A DNA stretch of 64,000 bases from Gammaproteobacteria bacterium (GCA_024639825.1 JAHEGH010000001.1:1-64000), one strand, 5' to 3'. Counted from the stretch's first letter, positions 33,344 to 43,364 are shown. Notes: generated by a model from the letters alone, not told the origin. Numbers and translations: made by a program.

Positions 33344-36300
33344 TGCAGTTCAATCCCTCTTTCTTCCAATTGCCGGCGTATTGCCTCGAGCAGCTGCGAA
33401 TCCTGGTACGGCTTGCCGAGGTAGTCGTTGACGCCCAGCTCGATGGCACGCGCACGGTGTTTGTCACCGACACGCGACGTAATCATGATGATCGGCACAT
33501 CCGCGACGCGCGGATCGTTGCGTACGTGCGAAGCAAATTCATAACCGTCCATGCGCGGCATCTCAATATCGAGGAGGATGACGTCCGGCTTGTGATCCTG
33601 CATAACGCTGATCGCGTCGAGGCCGTCTTTGGCGGTTTCCACGCGCAGACCGCTGCGATGCAGGAAGCGCTCGGTTACGCGGCGCACGGTAATCGAATCG
33701 TCGACAACCAGTGCAAGCGGCCGATCATCGCTTGGCGTTGGCGCCGCCGACTTAAGCTCGACCACGGGTGCGCCGGTCCGCACCAACGCATGAATATCAA
33801 GAATCAGAATGATGCGACCGTCGCCGAGAATAGTGGCACCCGAGACTCCACGAATACTCGCCAGCTGCGGACCCACCGCTTTCACGACGATCTCGCGGCT
33901 CGCCAACATCTCATCGACGAGCAGCGCGGCAGAGTATTCGCCGGCGTGCACAAGAATGACGGGCACGGATGCCTCTTCCTCCGGCAGTTTCGCCGCCTGT
34001 CCACCAAGGTACATGCCCAGGTGGCGGAATTTATAGCTCTGCTCGCCGTACTGGTAACTCGGTTCGCTGTGGCTCAGCAGGCTCTCGAGCTCACCACGCG
34101 GAATTCGGGCTACCCCTTCTACGGTCGGCAAGGGCAGCGCATAGACCTCTTCACCGGTGCGCACAATAAGCGCCTGGGTAATTGCCAGAGTGAACGGCAG
34201 CCGCACAGTGAAGTTAGTGCCCTGACCGGTCACTGAAGAAATCCGCAACGAGCCGCCGAGTTTCTTGACCTCATTGGCGACAACGTCCATGCCCACACCG
34301 CGTCCTGCGGACTGTGTCACGGTACCGGCTGTTGAAAAGCCCGGCGTCAATACGAGGTCCATGATCTCTTCGTCGGTAACCTTGCTCTCCGGACTCAGCA
34401 ATTCCATCTCGTAGGCCTTGCGCCGAATCGACTCAACATTCAGTCCCGCGCCGTCATCGGACACATCGATGACCATCTCCGCACCCTCGCGATGCAGGCG
34501 GATAGTGATACGCCCGACAGCGGGCTTGCCGGCTTTTTGGCGTGCGCTCGCATCTTCAATGCCATGCACGACGGCATTGCGCAACATGTGCTCGAACGGC
34601 GGCATCATCTTGTCGAGCACCTGGCGATCGAGCTCACCCGAGGCGCCTTCCACGGCCAGTTCAGCGCGTTTCCCGGCCTCCTCCGCGACCTGCCGCACGA
34701 GCCGGGTCAGGCGCGGGACATGCCGATCGAACGGCACCATGCGCGTGCGCATCAGGCCATCCTGCAGTTCTGCCGTTACTCGGGACTGCTGTACGAGCAA
34801 ACCCTCAGCCTCAGTGGTAACCGCCTTCAAAAGGTCCTTGAGACTACCCAGATCATTGGCCGACTCGGCCAGCGCGCGCGACAGCTGCTGAATATTCGAA
34901 TATCGATCGAGTTCGAGCGGATCAAAATCGCGTGCCACCAGCGTGTCCTGATGGCCATGCATGATCTGCGCTTCCGTTTCGATCTCTAGCTTACGCAGTT
35001 GTTCACGCAGCCGCGCAACAGTCTGTTCGAGTTCATCGACGTGGAATTCAAACGAGCTAACCTGCTGATTCAGGCGCGAGTGATAGATACTGATCTCGCC
35101 TGCCGCGTTGAGCAGGTCTTCCAGCAGATCCGCATCAACACGCGCGAACTCCTGTCGCTGGTCGGCGGTTCGCAGCGGCCGGACGTCGGCCGGTGCTTTC
35201 TTCGCTGCCGCGGGTTTCTCGGCCGACGGTGGCGGTGTCGCCGGTGTCACTTTGGGCGCGTCCACAACCTCCGGCTCAGGCTCTGGCTCTGGCTCAGGCT
35301 CAGGCTCTGGCTCTGGCTCTGGCTCTGGCTTGGGCTCGGGCTCGGGCTCGACTACGGCCAGCGCTTCTTCGACAGGCGTCTCTTTGCTGGCACCGATCTG
35401 GGCAAGCTCATCGGCCAGCGGCGAATCCACGATCACCATGCTGACCGTGTCATCCGGCTCGATCGTGAACGCTACTGACGGCGCCTCTTCGACGCTCGTA
35501 TCGTCGGGCGCCATTTCCACATCCGTATCATCGGCAACCTCGAATCCGGCGTTGGCCTGCTGGATACGCTGCACCAGTTCGGCGGCAGCACGCACCGGTT
35601 TGCTCGCGATCACCAGATCACGCATACGGTGCAATTCATCGATTGCCCGCTGCAAGAGGTCTTCTACTGCGGGGGTGGCCTTGACGCGACCGTCGTCCAC
35701 CGAAATCAGGAGCGTCTCGATTTCGTGGCTCAGGTTGCCCATCGAGGTGATGCCGGCCATACGTGCACCACCCTTCAAGGTGTGCAGGTGACGCCTGAGT
35801 TCATCCATCGGCTGCGCCGACCGTTCCTTGATCCACTCAACGAGCGCTTTGTCCGCGGACTCGAGCAGCTCCGCCGATTCTTCCGTGAAGATCGCCGCGA
35901 TCTCCGCATCGTACTCGGCATCCTCAGCGGCCTCTTCGATCAGGGGCTCGGGCGCGGGCACCGCGGCGGGCGGCGCCGGCTTCTTCGGCGGTGGCGCCGG
36001 TATCGACGCGGCCTGAACGGCATTCGTCAGCCGCGTAATGTGCTCAATGAGCGCCGTGTAATCAGCCCGGTCACGATCCGGGTTATTGATATCGCCAACG
36101 ATACTGTTGATGGCGCGCGAAGCGGCGCGCAAAGCGTCAAGTCCCGACTTCTGGAACCCGATCTTGTGGTCGTAGATGTGCCGGACGAAGCGATTCAGCG
36201 CAGCCGCCACGGCGACACCACGATCGACGTTCGCCATGTTCGCGCTGCCGTGCAGCGTGTGACAGGCACGATGCAGTTTGTCGGTGACATCGAACGGCGG

Positions 36301-38757
36301 CTCGTGGCCCTCGCAAGCCTCAAGATAATCCGTAATGACTTTGAGGTGCCCGGCCGTCTCCTTGGAGAAGATGTCATGCAGAACCGGATCCATCTCCAGC
36401 GCACGCTCGTCGGCGACCGGCGCGTCGCTTACCGGTCGGCTAACCGTCAGCATCGCTGCATTCGGATCGCCGTCTGCAAAGGCATTCGCCCTCGCGATCA
36501 GGAGACTGATATCGGATGTTGGCTCGGCTCCAACCTCGAGCTGTTCAATGAGCTCGGGCACTGCCGCGGCTGCCTGCAGCACGAAGTCGACCATCGGCGG
36601 TGTGCGCTTGAGCGTGCGGTTTATCAGGCGATTTAGAAGGTTCTCGACCGCCCAGGCATACTCGCCAATGCGCTCGGCGCCGACCATACGGCCACTGCCT
36701 TTGAGCGTGTGGAACGAACGCCGCACCGTGATGAGCATCTCCATGTCGTCAGGCGAGGCCGCCCAGGGCGGAAGATGCCGCTTGATCGACGCGATTTCCT
36801 GCTTGGCTTCCTCGATGAATATCTCGAGAAGCTCGGGATCCGGATGCTCGGCATCCGGGGCCACGACAGGCAGAGGCATGACCTCTGTCGCCTGCATTTG
36901 CGCTTCGCGTGTCGCCGCCTCCGCCAAAGCACGTTGCCCAACAGCCTCGATATCGAGGGCTTCGAGTTTTTGCGTCGGCTCGGCCGCGGTTTCCGGTGCC
37001 GTGAACGTTGTCTCCCGGAGCCGCTGTTCGACGTCTCGCAACACAGCCAGGCACGCTTCGGCATTATCGAGCATGTACCAGGGCTCACTTCGCCCGGCCT
37101 TGACCGTTTCCATGTAGTACTCAATGGAAACAATGGCATCGGCGAGCCGATCGGTTTCCTTCTGCGTCAGCCCAAGAGGTCCGCCGGCGCCGAGCATCGC
37201 TGTCACCAGGTTGCCAACGCGATCCACCACTTCCATGGCCCGCGTCTTGTCGAGCATGAGCAGGCCCGCTTTAATACCGTTGATCAGCGACGGAACATTG
37301 TCGAGTCCGGCGGACGGCGCCTGCGCCGCAATACTCTGGCTGATCGTCTCCTTAATACGCGCGAGGTTGATGATGCACTCGCGCATGACTGACTCCGCCA
37401 CCTTGCGGAATTCATCGTCGTTTTCGGGCGCGCCCTCAGCTTCCACCGGAGCCGGCATCGTAAGACGGATCAGCTGTTGTTCGAGTCGATCCTCTACGCG
37501 TAGCAGCGTCGAGGCAATGTCGAGAATGATGCGATCGTTGGCAACGCCGCCCAGCTCAACAACAGACTTCAGGCGATCGATCTCGCCGTCAATATCGCCA
37601 CGCAGTTCACCGAGCCCCAGCACACCGAGCGTGTCACTGATCTTCTTCAACAACTCGAGCTGCGGCACAAGTTCCGAGGACTTGTTCATCCCCGTGCGCA
37701 CGAAGATATCGAGAACGTCCTTGACCTTTCCGAGGTCCTCGCGAATCGCCGAACCAACCGTCTCCATGAGCTTGACGCTTGGCGCCGACAGCGCCTCGCG
37801 CGCGCTCTCAACCTGTTCGTCGCCCGGCAGCAATTCGGCCAGGTTGAACGCCGCTCGAATATCGCCAATGCGCTCACCAGAGCTGGACGAGCGTGCAACG
37901 TAGTAAAGAAGATTATTCAGCAGGTCATCAATCGGATGCTTCTCGAACGCGAGCAGGCCTTCGTCGATGACATATTTGAGTTGCCGGTCGGCCTGGCCTA
38001 GCAGGCGCTTCAGGGCGACGGAAGTTTCGAGCCCGCCATTCTGCAGGGACTCGAGTACGCCGCCGACTACCCACCACAACTGGTACATGTCGTCGCGCGT
38101 CGCTGAATGCTCCAGCGCCGCCGCAACCTTGGTCAGGGTATCGAGGTGGCGTTTGCTGTCACCACCCTTGATCCAGCCGAGCAACGCCAACTGGAACTTC
38201 GGTCGCAGCCGTTGGGCAACGACAAGAGGATCTTCACCGGTACCTTTGCGTGCACCCGCCCTGTCCTCGGAGCGCTTTGGCGACAGGTTAAGCAGCAGCA
38301 GCGTACCTTCAGAAAGCAATGGCTCGCCACGTGCGGCGCGCAGATCATTGAGCATCGGCAGCAATACGAGCGCGATATCACGACCACCGCCAAGCAGTCT
38401 TTCGATATAAATCGGCAGCTGGACCATCGAACGGGTCAGCGCGTCCAGTCCATCCTCTCGCCCTTTGCCTGATCGCAACGCCGAGAGGTAGCTGCAGGTC
38501 AGCTCCATTTCCTCGACGAGCAGCGCCGCACCGTAGGTTTCAGTCATGCGCAATGCGCCGACAGCCTGGTGCAGCAACTCGCCGGCACGCGTTAGCGCTG
38601 CTGTGCCACCTCGACCGTCAACGCAGTCCTCCAGCGCGAGGTGCGCATTGCGAATCGTCTCCATGAGCTCGGTACTGACGATCGCCAGCGCGCTAACAGC
38701 GCCCTGGCCGCCAGCATCGCCGATCATGTGCTCATGAATACCCGTGTCGCCCGTCAT
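33340..38757 (-). CDS. chpA: ChpA: multi-Hpt CheA-type histidine kinase with C-terminal receiver
   Basis: 1805 aa; Pseudomonas ChpA is about 2470. Central kinase of type IV pilus chemosensing. Several N-terminal Hpt-like helical bundles, of which three keep the phospho-accepting His: FHTLKGSGRM, CHTLHGSANM and LHTLKGGARM. A Glu-Pro repeat linker follows (EPEPEP, encoded by 35273-35350). Then the dimerisation/HATPase region with MLRNAVVHGIE (N box) and DVSDDGAGLN (G1), a CheW-like domain, and a receiver domain with VVDDSITVRR, phospho-acceptor Asp in ILLDIEMPRMDG and the Lys in YLGKPY. All catalytic elements look intact. Confidence 0.95.
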   Translation of the reverse strand: MTGDTGIHEHMIGDAGGQGAVSALAIVSTELMETIRNAHLALEDCVDGRGGTAALTRAGELLHQAVGALRMTETYGAALLVEEMELTCSYLSALRSGKGREDGLDALTRSMVQLPIYIERLLGGGRDIALVLLPMLNDLRAARGEPLLSEGTLLLLNLSPKRSEDRAGARKGTGEDPLVVAQRLRPKFQLALLGWIKGGDSKRHLDTLTKVAAALEHSATRDDMYQLWWVVGGVLESLQNGGLETSVALKRLLGQADRQLKYVIDEGLLAFEKHPIDDLLNNLLYYVARSSSSGERIGDIRAAFNLAELLPGDEQVESAREALSAPSVKLMETVGSAIREDLGKVKDVLDIFVRTGMNKSSELVPQLELLKKISDTLGVLGLGELRGDIDGEIDRLKSVVELGGVANDRIILDIASTLLRVEDRLEQQLIRLTMPAPVEAEGAPENDDEFRKVAESVMRECIINLARIKETISQSIAAQAPSAGLDNVPSLINGIKAGLLMLDKTRAMEVVDRVGNLVTAMLGAGGPLGLTQKETDRLADAIVSIEYYMETVKAGRSEPWYMLDNAEACLAVLRDVEQRLRETTFTAPETAAEPTQKLEALDIEAVGQRALAEAATREAQMQATEVMPLPVVAPDAEHPDPELLEIFIEEAKQEIASIKRHLPPWAASPDDMEMLITVRRSFHTLKGSGRMVGAERIGEYAWAVENLLNRLINRTLKRTPPMVDFVLQAAAAVPELIEQLEVGAEPTSDISLLIARANAFADGDPNAAMLTVSRPVSDAPVADERALEMDPVLHDIFSKETAGHLKVITDYLEACEGHEPPFDVTDKLHRACHTLHGSANMANVDRGVAVAAALNRFVRHIYDHKIGFQKSGLDALRAASRAINSIVGDINNPDRDRADYTALIEHITRLTNAVQAASIPAPPPKKPAPPAAVPAPEPLIEEAAEDAEYDAEIAAIFTEESAELLESADKALVEWIKERSAQPMDELRRHLHTLKGGARMAGITSMGNLSHEIETLLISVDDGRVKATPAVEDLLQRAIDELHRMRDLVIASKPVRAAAELVQRIQQANAGFEVADDTDVEMAPDDTSVEEAPSVAFTIEPDDTVSMVIVDSPLADELAQIGASKETPVEEALAVVEPEPEPKPEPEPEPEPEPEPEPEPEPEVVDAPKVTPATPPPSAEKPAAAKKAPADVRPLRTADQRQEFARVDADLLEDLLNAAGEISIYHSRLNQQVSSFEFHVDELEQTVARLREQLRKLEIETEAQIMHGHQDTLVARDFDPLELDRYSNIQQLSRALAESANDLGSLKDLLKAVTTEAEGLLVQQSRVTAELQDGLMRTRMVPFDRHVPRLTRLVRQVAEEAGKRAELAVEGASGELDRQVLDKMMPPFEHMLRNAVVHGIEDASARQKAGKPAVGRITIRLHREGAEMVIDVSDDGAGLNVESIRRKAYEMELLSPESKVTDEEIMDLVLTPGFSTAGTVTQSAGRGVGMDVVANEVKKLGGSLRISSVTGQGTNFTVRLPFTLAITQALIVRTGEEVYALPLPTVEGVARIPRGELESLLSHSEPSYQYGEQSYKFRHLGMYLGGQAAKLPEEEASVPVILVHAGEYSAALLVDEMLASREIVVKAVGPQLASIRGVSGATILGDGRIILILDIHALVRTGAPVVELKSAAPTPSDDRPLALVVDDSITVRRVTERFLHRSGLRVETAKDGLDAISVMQDHKPDVILLDIEMPRMDGYEFASHVRNDPRVADVPIIMITSRVGDKHRARAIELGVNDYLGKPYQDSQLLEAIRRQLEERGIELQ
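35273..35350 (-). repeat. hexanucleotide tandem repeat inside chpA
   Basis: Thirteen units of GGCTC(A/T/G)-type hexamers (one unit degenerate) encode an alternating Glu-Pro linker. Changes in unit number would alter linker length without breaking the frame. Confidence 0.9.
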
Positions 38758-38797
38758 CTGGTCGTCCGTGTCGCTCGCGAATCCAGCTCCAAGAGCC

Positions 38798-40795
38798 TTA
38801 TCCCGCTTTCACCTGCGGTTTTGCCGGTGCCGCGTGGGGCGGAACCGCATTGGATGCGGTGCGCGTCAGCGCACTCGCCTGCATCATGTCTGCCGGCAGT
38901 GCAAAGCCCTCGACCGTCTTCCTGAGCTGTGTCGCAAGCTCGGACAGTTTTGAAATCGAAGCTGCCGTTGCGGTCGTTGCCTTGCCCGTCTGGTCACCAA
39001 TTTCCCGAAGGCGTGTCGTGCGCCTCGTAACGTCGGCAGCCGATCCCGCCTGCTGGCGAGCCGAGCTGGAAATGTTCTGTACGAGGCTCGCGATCTGGTT
39101 CGATACCTGTTCGATTTCGTCGAGAGCCGCACCGGCGTTTTCGGCAAGCAATGCACCACCGACAACGTCGGTCGTACTGCGCTCCATCGAAACGACAGCT
39201 TCATTAGTATCGGCCTGAATCGTGCGCACCAGTACCTCAATCTGCTTGGTCGCGTTGGTCGAGCGCTCGGCGAGTCTTTGCACCTCGTCGGCCACCACCG
39301 CGAACCCGCGTCCTGCTTCGCCAGCCATCGATGCCTGGATCGACGCGTTGAGCGCGAGGATGTTGGTCTGCTCCGCGATATCGTTAATCAACTCGACGAT
39401 GTTCCCAATCTCCTGCGAGCTCTCACCGAGGCGCTTGATGCGCTTCGACGTTTCCTGAATTGTCTCGCGAATCGCATTCATACCGTCGATCGTGCGCCGC
39501 ACAGCTTCGCCACCCTTGTGCGCTACTTCAACCGAATGGCGAGCAACGTCAGACGAGCGCTCAGCATTGCCGGACACTTCTTCGATCGATGCGGCCATCG
39601 ATACGATCGACTCCGTTGCAGCGTTGATTTCTCTCGCCTGGTTATCGGCAGCTTTCGCAAGATGAGCCGCGGTGTTTTCGGTTTGCTTGGTTGCCATATC
39701 AACCATGAGGGCCGTGTTGTTGACCGTCGCGACAAGCTTGCGCAATTCCTCAATGGCAAAGTTAAAGGAGTCTGCAATTGTGCCGGTGATGTCTTCGGTC
39801 ACCGTCGCCTCGACGGTCAGGTCACCATCAGCGAGGCTGCCCATCTCGTCGAGCAGTCGGAGAATAGCCTGCTGATTGCGATCGTTCTGCTCAGCTTGCT
39901 CGCGCGCCTTGCGTTCGAAGATGGCGCTCTTGCCATGCAGGACCTGCAGACCGATGACCAACAATAAAGCCAGTCCGACCAATCCGATCGGGATCCATGA
40001 ATTATTAAGCACCACCGGCAGGATACTGCCGCCCGACGAGTCGAAAGCCGATCCTAGCAACTGGTTGGCACTCGCCGCGAGCTGTGTCTGCGTAGCAAGC
40101 AGATCGTTGACCTGGCCAAGGTTGGCCCTAAGCATTTCCGACTGTTCCTCAAGACTGGCGATACGGCCCAAAAGAGGCTGGAGCAGGGTTTCGCGGCCTG
40201 CGGCATTCAATGGCCTGAGATCCAGGTTACTGGCATCACCCGCCAAGCCGTTCGCAACGTTACGCAGGAACGCCACATCCTCAGCAATGGCCGACGCTGC
40301 CGTGTCGCCACCCGCTGGCAATGCGGTGGTTGTCTGGCGAATGCGGTCGGCGCGCTGCTGGAACTCCTGCATGATGGCCGTCGCACCGGAGCGGTCCAAA
40401 AGCCCATTGGAACCTTCGAGGATGGCCGTTGCATCGGTCGCGGCCTGCGCGGCTGCGGCGTTCACGGCCTCGACCTCTTCCCGTTTCGCCAGCATGGCAG
40501 ACGCCTGTGACTCGAGCTGCTGCCAGTCGGCCGAGCGTCCCAACGAGACGCCACGTCTTAGCGAAGCGACTTTCCTGAGGCTCGCATCAAGCTCGTCGAA
40601 TGCCCCGACCTCGCCGTTCAGAGCACGTGCTGCCTGCGATGGAATCGCCTGTGACCGTGCCGCGAGTTCGGACGCGGACGAATCGCCGCCACCGGCTGCC
40701 TGCAGGTAAACCAGCGCGCCTGCGACAAGCAGCAGGAGCGCGGCCAGTCCCGCAACCAGTTTGAATGTAGACGCATTGTCAGTTTTATTGGCCAT
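38798..40795 (-). CDS. pilJ: PilJ methyl-accepting chemotaxis protein
   Basis: 665 aa. Type IV pilus chemoreceptor. Transmembrane helices at about 12-30 and 275-297 frame a periplasmic helical PilJ domain. A HAMP-like segment is near 310-370. The cytoplasmic signalling tip reads EIGNIVELINDIAEQTNILALNASIQASMAGEAGRGFAVVADEV, the MCP hairpin consensus. It lies between pilI and chpA, as in Pseudomonas except that the methyltransferase gene pilK is missing. Confidence 0.94.
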   Translation of the reverse strand: MANKTDNASTFKLVAGLAALLLLVAGALVYLQAAGGGDSSASELAARSQAIPSQAARALNGEVGAFDELDASLRKVASLRRGVSLGRSADWQQLESQASAMLAKREEVEAVNAAAAQAATDATAILEGSNGLLDRSGATAIMQEFQQRADRIRQTTTALPAGGDTAASAIAEDVAFLRNVANGLAGDASNLDLRPLNAAGRETLLQPLLGRIASLEEQSEMLRANLGQVNDLLATQTQLAASANQLLGSAFDSSGGSILPVVLNNSWIPIGLVGLALLLVIGLQVLHGKSAIFERKAREQAEQNDRNQQAILRLLDEMGSLADGDLTVEATVTEDITGTIADSFNFAIEELRKLVATVNNTALMVDMATKQTENTAAHLAKAADNQAREINAATESIVSMAASIEEVSGNAERSSDVARHSVEVAHKGGEAVRRTIDGMNAIRETIQETSKRIKRLGESSQEIGNIVELINDIAEQTNILALNASIQASMAGEAGRGFAVVADEVQRLAERSTNATKQIEVLVRTIQADTNEAVVSMERSTTDVVGGALLAENAGAALDEIEQVSNQIASLVQNISSSARQQAGSAADVTRRTTRLREIGDQTGKATTATAASISKLSELATQLRKTVEGFALPADMMQASALTRTASNAVPPHAAPAKPQVKAG

Positions 40796-40810
40796 AATTC
40801 TTCAGACCTT

Positions 40811-41374
40811 CTATTCCGCAGCTGCCTGCAGAAACATGTTGCTTTCGACCAGATCGAATAAATTAAAAACGGGCCAGGACTCATCGCCCCGCTGGTAAGT
40901 CCCGCCAAGAAAACGATCACAGCGAACAATGGTTTCCGCAGCTTCGTTTGTGAGTTCATGATCCATGAAGCGCCGAAATCCGAGCACTTCGTCAACAACG
41001 AGGCCGGCCGGTACTTCACGATGGTTTACCGAGATAACGCGCGTTGTGCGGCGCAGCGTCGTTCGACCGCTGCCCAACAGCAGCTTGACGTCAATCAGCG
41101 GCAACAGCTGACCTCGCAGGTTAGCGATGCCCAGCAACCATCGGTTTGCGCCAGGCACACGCGTCACGGCATCGGGCAGCATCAAAACTTCGCGAACCTG
41201 CTCACGGCTCGCGACAAACTGTTCTTCACCGATGCGAAAACCGACGCCAACCCACTCATCAGGCGAGGCGCCCGCCCCCTGTCCTGCATGCACAGCGCGA
41301 CTGCGCCGCTCGATTTCCTGGAGCAACTCAAACGGTTGCTCGACGAGCGCCGCAAGATCAGCGGATCCGCTCAT
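40811..41374 (-). CDS. pilI: PilI CheW-type coupling protein
   Basis: 187 aa. One CheW domain from about residue 40 (VGVGFRIGEEQFVASREQVREVLMLP, LGIANLRGQLLPLIDVKLLLG). Couples PilJ to ChpA. Ends 15 bp before pilJ, and its start is adjacent to the pilH stop. Confidence 0.92.
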   Translation of the reverse strand: MSGSADLAALVEQPFELLQEIERRSRAVHAGQGAGASPDEWVGVGFRIGEEQFVASREQVREVLMLPDAVTRVPGANRWLLGIANLRGQLLPLIDVKLLLGSGRTTLRRTTRVISVNHREVPAGLVVDEVLGFRRFMDHELTNEAAETIVRCDRFLGGTYQRGDESWPVFNLFDLVESNMFLQAAAE

Positions 41375-41740
41375 CTATGCAGCCATCACCGAGTTAATCT
41401 TGGCCACCAGTTCCTTGTCGGCCACCGGTTTGACGAGATACTCGACCGCGCCCTGGCGCATGCCCCAGATCTTGTCCGTCTCCTGATCCTTGGTGGTGAT
41501 CATGATGACCGGTATGGACTCTGTGGCCGGATCCTTGGTCAGCTTGCGTGTTGCCTGGAAGCCGTTCATGCCCGGCATGACGACATCCATGAGTATGCAA
41601 TCCGGCCGCGCTGTGATGGCTTGCCGTATTCCCTCCTCACCGCTGTCAGCCACAAGCGTGTCGAAGCCGGCTCTCTCAAGCATGCTCTGGAACAAGTGAA
41701 GTTCCGTCGGTGAATCGTCAATGATAAGAACGACTGCCAT
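41375..41740 (-). CDS. pilH: PilH response regulator
   Basis: 121 aa from the ATG at 41740; the track ORF extends 67 codons into pilG and is not real there. A stand-alone receiver: VVLIIDDSPTE (acidic pair), DCILMDVVMPGMNG (phospho-acceptor Asp), the Thr in MITTKDQ and the Lys in YLVKPV. By family it acts as the phosphate sink or the PilT-side output of ChpA. The stop abuts the pilI start. Confidence 0.94.
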   Translation of the reverse strand: MAVVLIIDDSPTELHLFQSMLERAGFDTLVADSGEEGIRQAITARPDCILMDVVMPGMNGFQATRKLTKDPATESIPVIMITTKDQETDKIWGMRQGAVEYLVKPVADKELVAKINSVMAA

Positions 41741-41750
41741 CGTGTAGCCC

Positions 41751-42143
41751 TTAGTTAATCTGGTTGGATATTGCGCCAAGCAGTTCATCTTTCGTGAATG
41801 GCTTGGTGAGGTACTGTTCGGATCCCACGATGCGGCCTCGCGCGCGGTCGAACAGGCCATCTTTGGAAGACAACATGATAACGGGCGTCTCCCGGAATGT
41901 TTTATTGTGCTTGATAAGCGAGCACGTTTCGTAGCCGTCAAGGCGCGGCATCATGATGTCCACGAAAATCAGGTCAGGCTGGTGATCGGCGATCTTCGAA
42001 AGCGCATCGAACCCGTCAATGGCCGTAAACACCTGGCACCCCTCCTTGGAGAGCAGGGTTTCGGCGGTTCGGCGAATGGTTTTGCTGTCGTCTATTACAA
42101 GAATCTTGAGCCCATTTAAGGACCTTGACGCGTTACTGGACAC
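41751..42143 (-). CDS. pilG: PilG response regulator
   Basis: 130 aa from the GTG at 42143. Single receiver domain: LKILVIDDSKTIRR, LIFVDIMMPRLDG with the phospho-Asp, MLSSKDG and YLTKPF. The DSKTIRRTAETLL helix matches PilG. In Pseudomonas, PilG activates pilus extension and cAMP signalling. First gene of the Pil-Chp operon, divergent from gshB. Confidence 0.94.
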   Translation of the reverse strand: MSSNASRSLNGLKILVIDDSKTIRRTAETLLSKEGCQVFTAIDGFDALSKIADHQPDLIFVDIMMPRLDGYETCSLIKHNKTFRETPVIMLSSKDGLFDRARGRIVGSEQYLTKPFTKDELLGAISNQIN

Positions 42144-42302
42144 CGAATTTCCCCACGTTGAAAACCGACTTTTACCATATTGACATAACTCCCGCTACGA
42201 CGCCCGCCACGTTGTGCAAAATCTCATGAATTCGGGCGCTTACGCGCGATTTCGCTGTATAGTGGGCCGCCCTGAAGCAGATCCACGGAATATCGGCGAG
42301 AG

Positions 42303-43259
42303 ATGGCAGAAAAATCCCTGAAAATCGGCATCGTAATGGACCCGATTGCCTCGATAACTCCCTACAAAGACTCGTCGCTTGCCATGTTGCTGGAAGCTGA
42401 GCGCCGTAACGCCGAAATTCATTATTTCGAACAAAAGGATGTCAGGTTGCTGTCGGGTAAGGCGCTGGGACAGTCCACACTTTTGCATGTTCGCGACGAT
42501 AACGACGACTGGTATGAGTTTGGCGACCGCCAGGAAATCGAACTCGGCGACCTCGACGCGATTCTGATGCGCAAGGATCCGCCGTTTGACATGGAATATG
42601 TCTATACGACCTACATTCTCGATCGTGCCCAGATAGACGGCGCGTTGATCGTCAATGCGCCCCAGGCGCTGCGCGATATGAATGAGAAGGCCTATACCGC
42701 GTGGTTTCCGCAGTGCACGCCAACGACGCTGATCACACGATCGATGGTCGAAATGAAGGCTTTTCTTGCCGAGCACGATCGTGTCGTGGCAAAACCGCTC
42801 GACGGCATGGGCGGCCGCTCAATCTTCGTCGTCAATAAGGGCGACAAGAACGCCAACGTCATTTTCGAGACACTCACCGACTATGGCAGGAACTTCGCCA
42901 TGGCCCAGGTGTACATCCCGGAAATTACCGCTGGGGACAAACGCATCCTGCTCATAGAGGGCAAGCCCGTACCGTACGCGCTGGCCCGCATTCCGACTGG
43001 TGACGACAACCGTGGCAATATGGTCGCTGGTGCGGTCGCCAAGGGGCAGGAGATGTCGACACGCGACTTCGAAATCTGCGAACAGGTCGGCCCCGCCCTG
43101 CGTGACGCGGGCGTGCTGTTCGCCGGCATAGACGTCATCGGCGACTACCTGACCGAGGTCAACGTCACCAGTCCGACCGGCATCAGGGAACTCGACAAGC
43201 AGTTCGAGCTGAATATTGCGGGCCAGATGTTCGACGCCATCCAGGCACGACTCCCATAG
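42303..43259 (+). CDS. gshB: glutathione synthetase
   Basis: 318 aa. ATP-grasp ligase joining gamma-glutamylcysteine and glycine. Opening IGIVMDPIASITPYKDSSLAMLLEA is a GshB signature. VVAKPLDGMGGRSIFVV, GDKRILLIEGKPVPYALARIP and INEKAYTAWF-like DMNEKAYTAWF support substrate sites, and VNVTSPTGIRELD is the conserved C-terminus. The stop codon's last G is the first base of a REP-like repeat. frmA and a GGT-family gene about 20 kb away use its product. Confidence 0.96.
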   Translation: MAEKSLKIGIVMDPIASITPYKDSSLAMLLEAERRNAEIHYFEQKDVRLLSGKALGQSTLLHVRDDNDDWYEFGDRQEIELGDLDAILMRKDPPFDMEYVYTTYILDRAQIDGALIVNAPQALRDMNEKAYTAWFPQCTPTTLITRSMVEMKAFLAEHDRVVAKPLDGMGGRSIFVVNKGDKNANVIFETLTDYGRNFAMAQVYIPEITAGDKRILLIEGKPVPYALARIPTGDDNRGNMVAGAVAKGQEMSTRDFEICEQVGPALRDAGVLFAGIDVIGDYLTEVNVTSPTGIRELDKQFELNIAGQMFDAIQARLP

Positions 43260-43317
43260 GGGACAGTCACCTTTTCCTAGAGGGGACAGTCACCTTTGCT
43301 TAAAGGTGACTGTCCCC
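43259..43317. repeat. REP-like repeat: two direct and one inverted 16-bp copies
   Basis: GGGGACAGTCACCTTT occurs at 43259-43274 and 43282-43297, and its exact reverse complement at 43302-43317. Copies 2 and 3 form a perfect 16-bp stem with a GCTT loop. The layout and the GGGGACAGTCACC core resemble REP elements mobilised by REP-associated tyrosine transposases. No such transposase is in the window. It lies between gshB and tonB and starts on the gshB stop codon. Confidence 0.85.
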
Positions 43318-43320
43318 TGG

Positions 43321-43335
43321 TTGGATGTGATCCAA
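43321..43335. promoter_or_regulatory. dyad TTGGAT-N3-ATCCAA upstream of tonB
   Basis: Perfect 6-bp inverted repeat with a 3-bp centre, directly after the REP-like hairpin and about 45 bp before the tonB start. Operator-like in size; no regulator assigned. Confidence 0.4.
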
Positions 43336-43364
43336 TCCCTTGTTTATGTAAAGGAAATGGCGGA

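Noticed and set aside
35273-35350. Tandem repeat considered as a CRISPR-like array
   Set aside because: Units are 6 bp without spacers and encode an in-frame Glu-Pro linker.
35629-36636. 335-aa and neighbouring plus-strand ORFs inside chpA
   Set aside because: Shadow frames of ChpA, which has intact domains on the minus strand.
43282-43317. 16-bp hairpin after gshB considered as an intrinsic terminator
   Set aside because: No T tract follows the stem (next bases are TGGTTGG), and a third copy makes a repeat element the better explanation.
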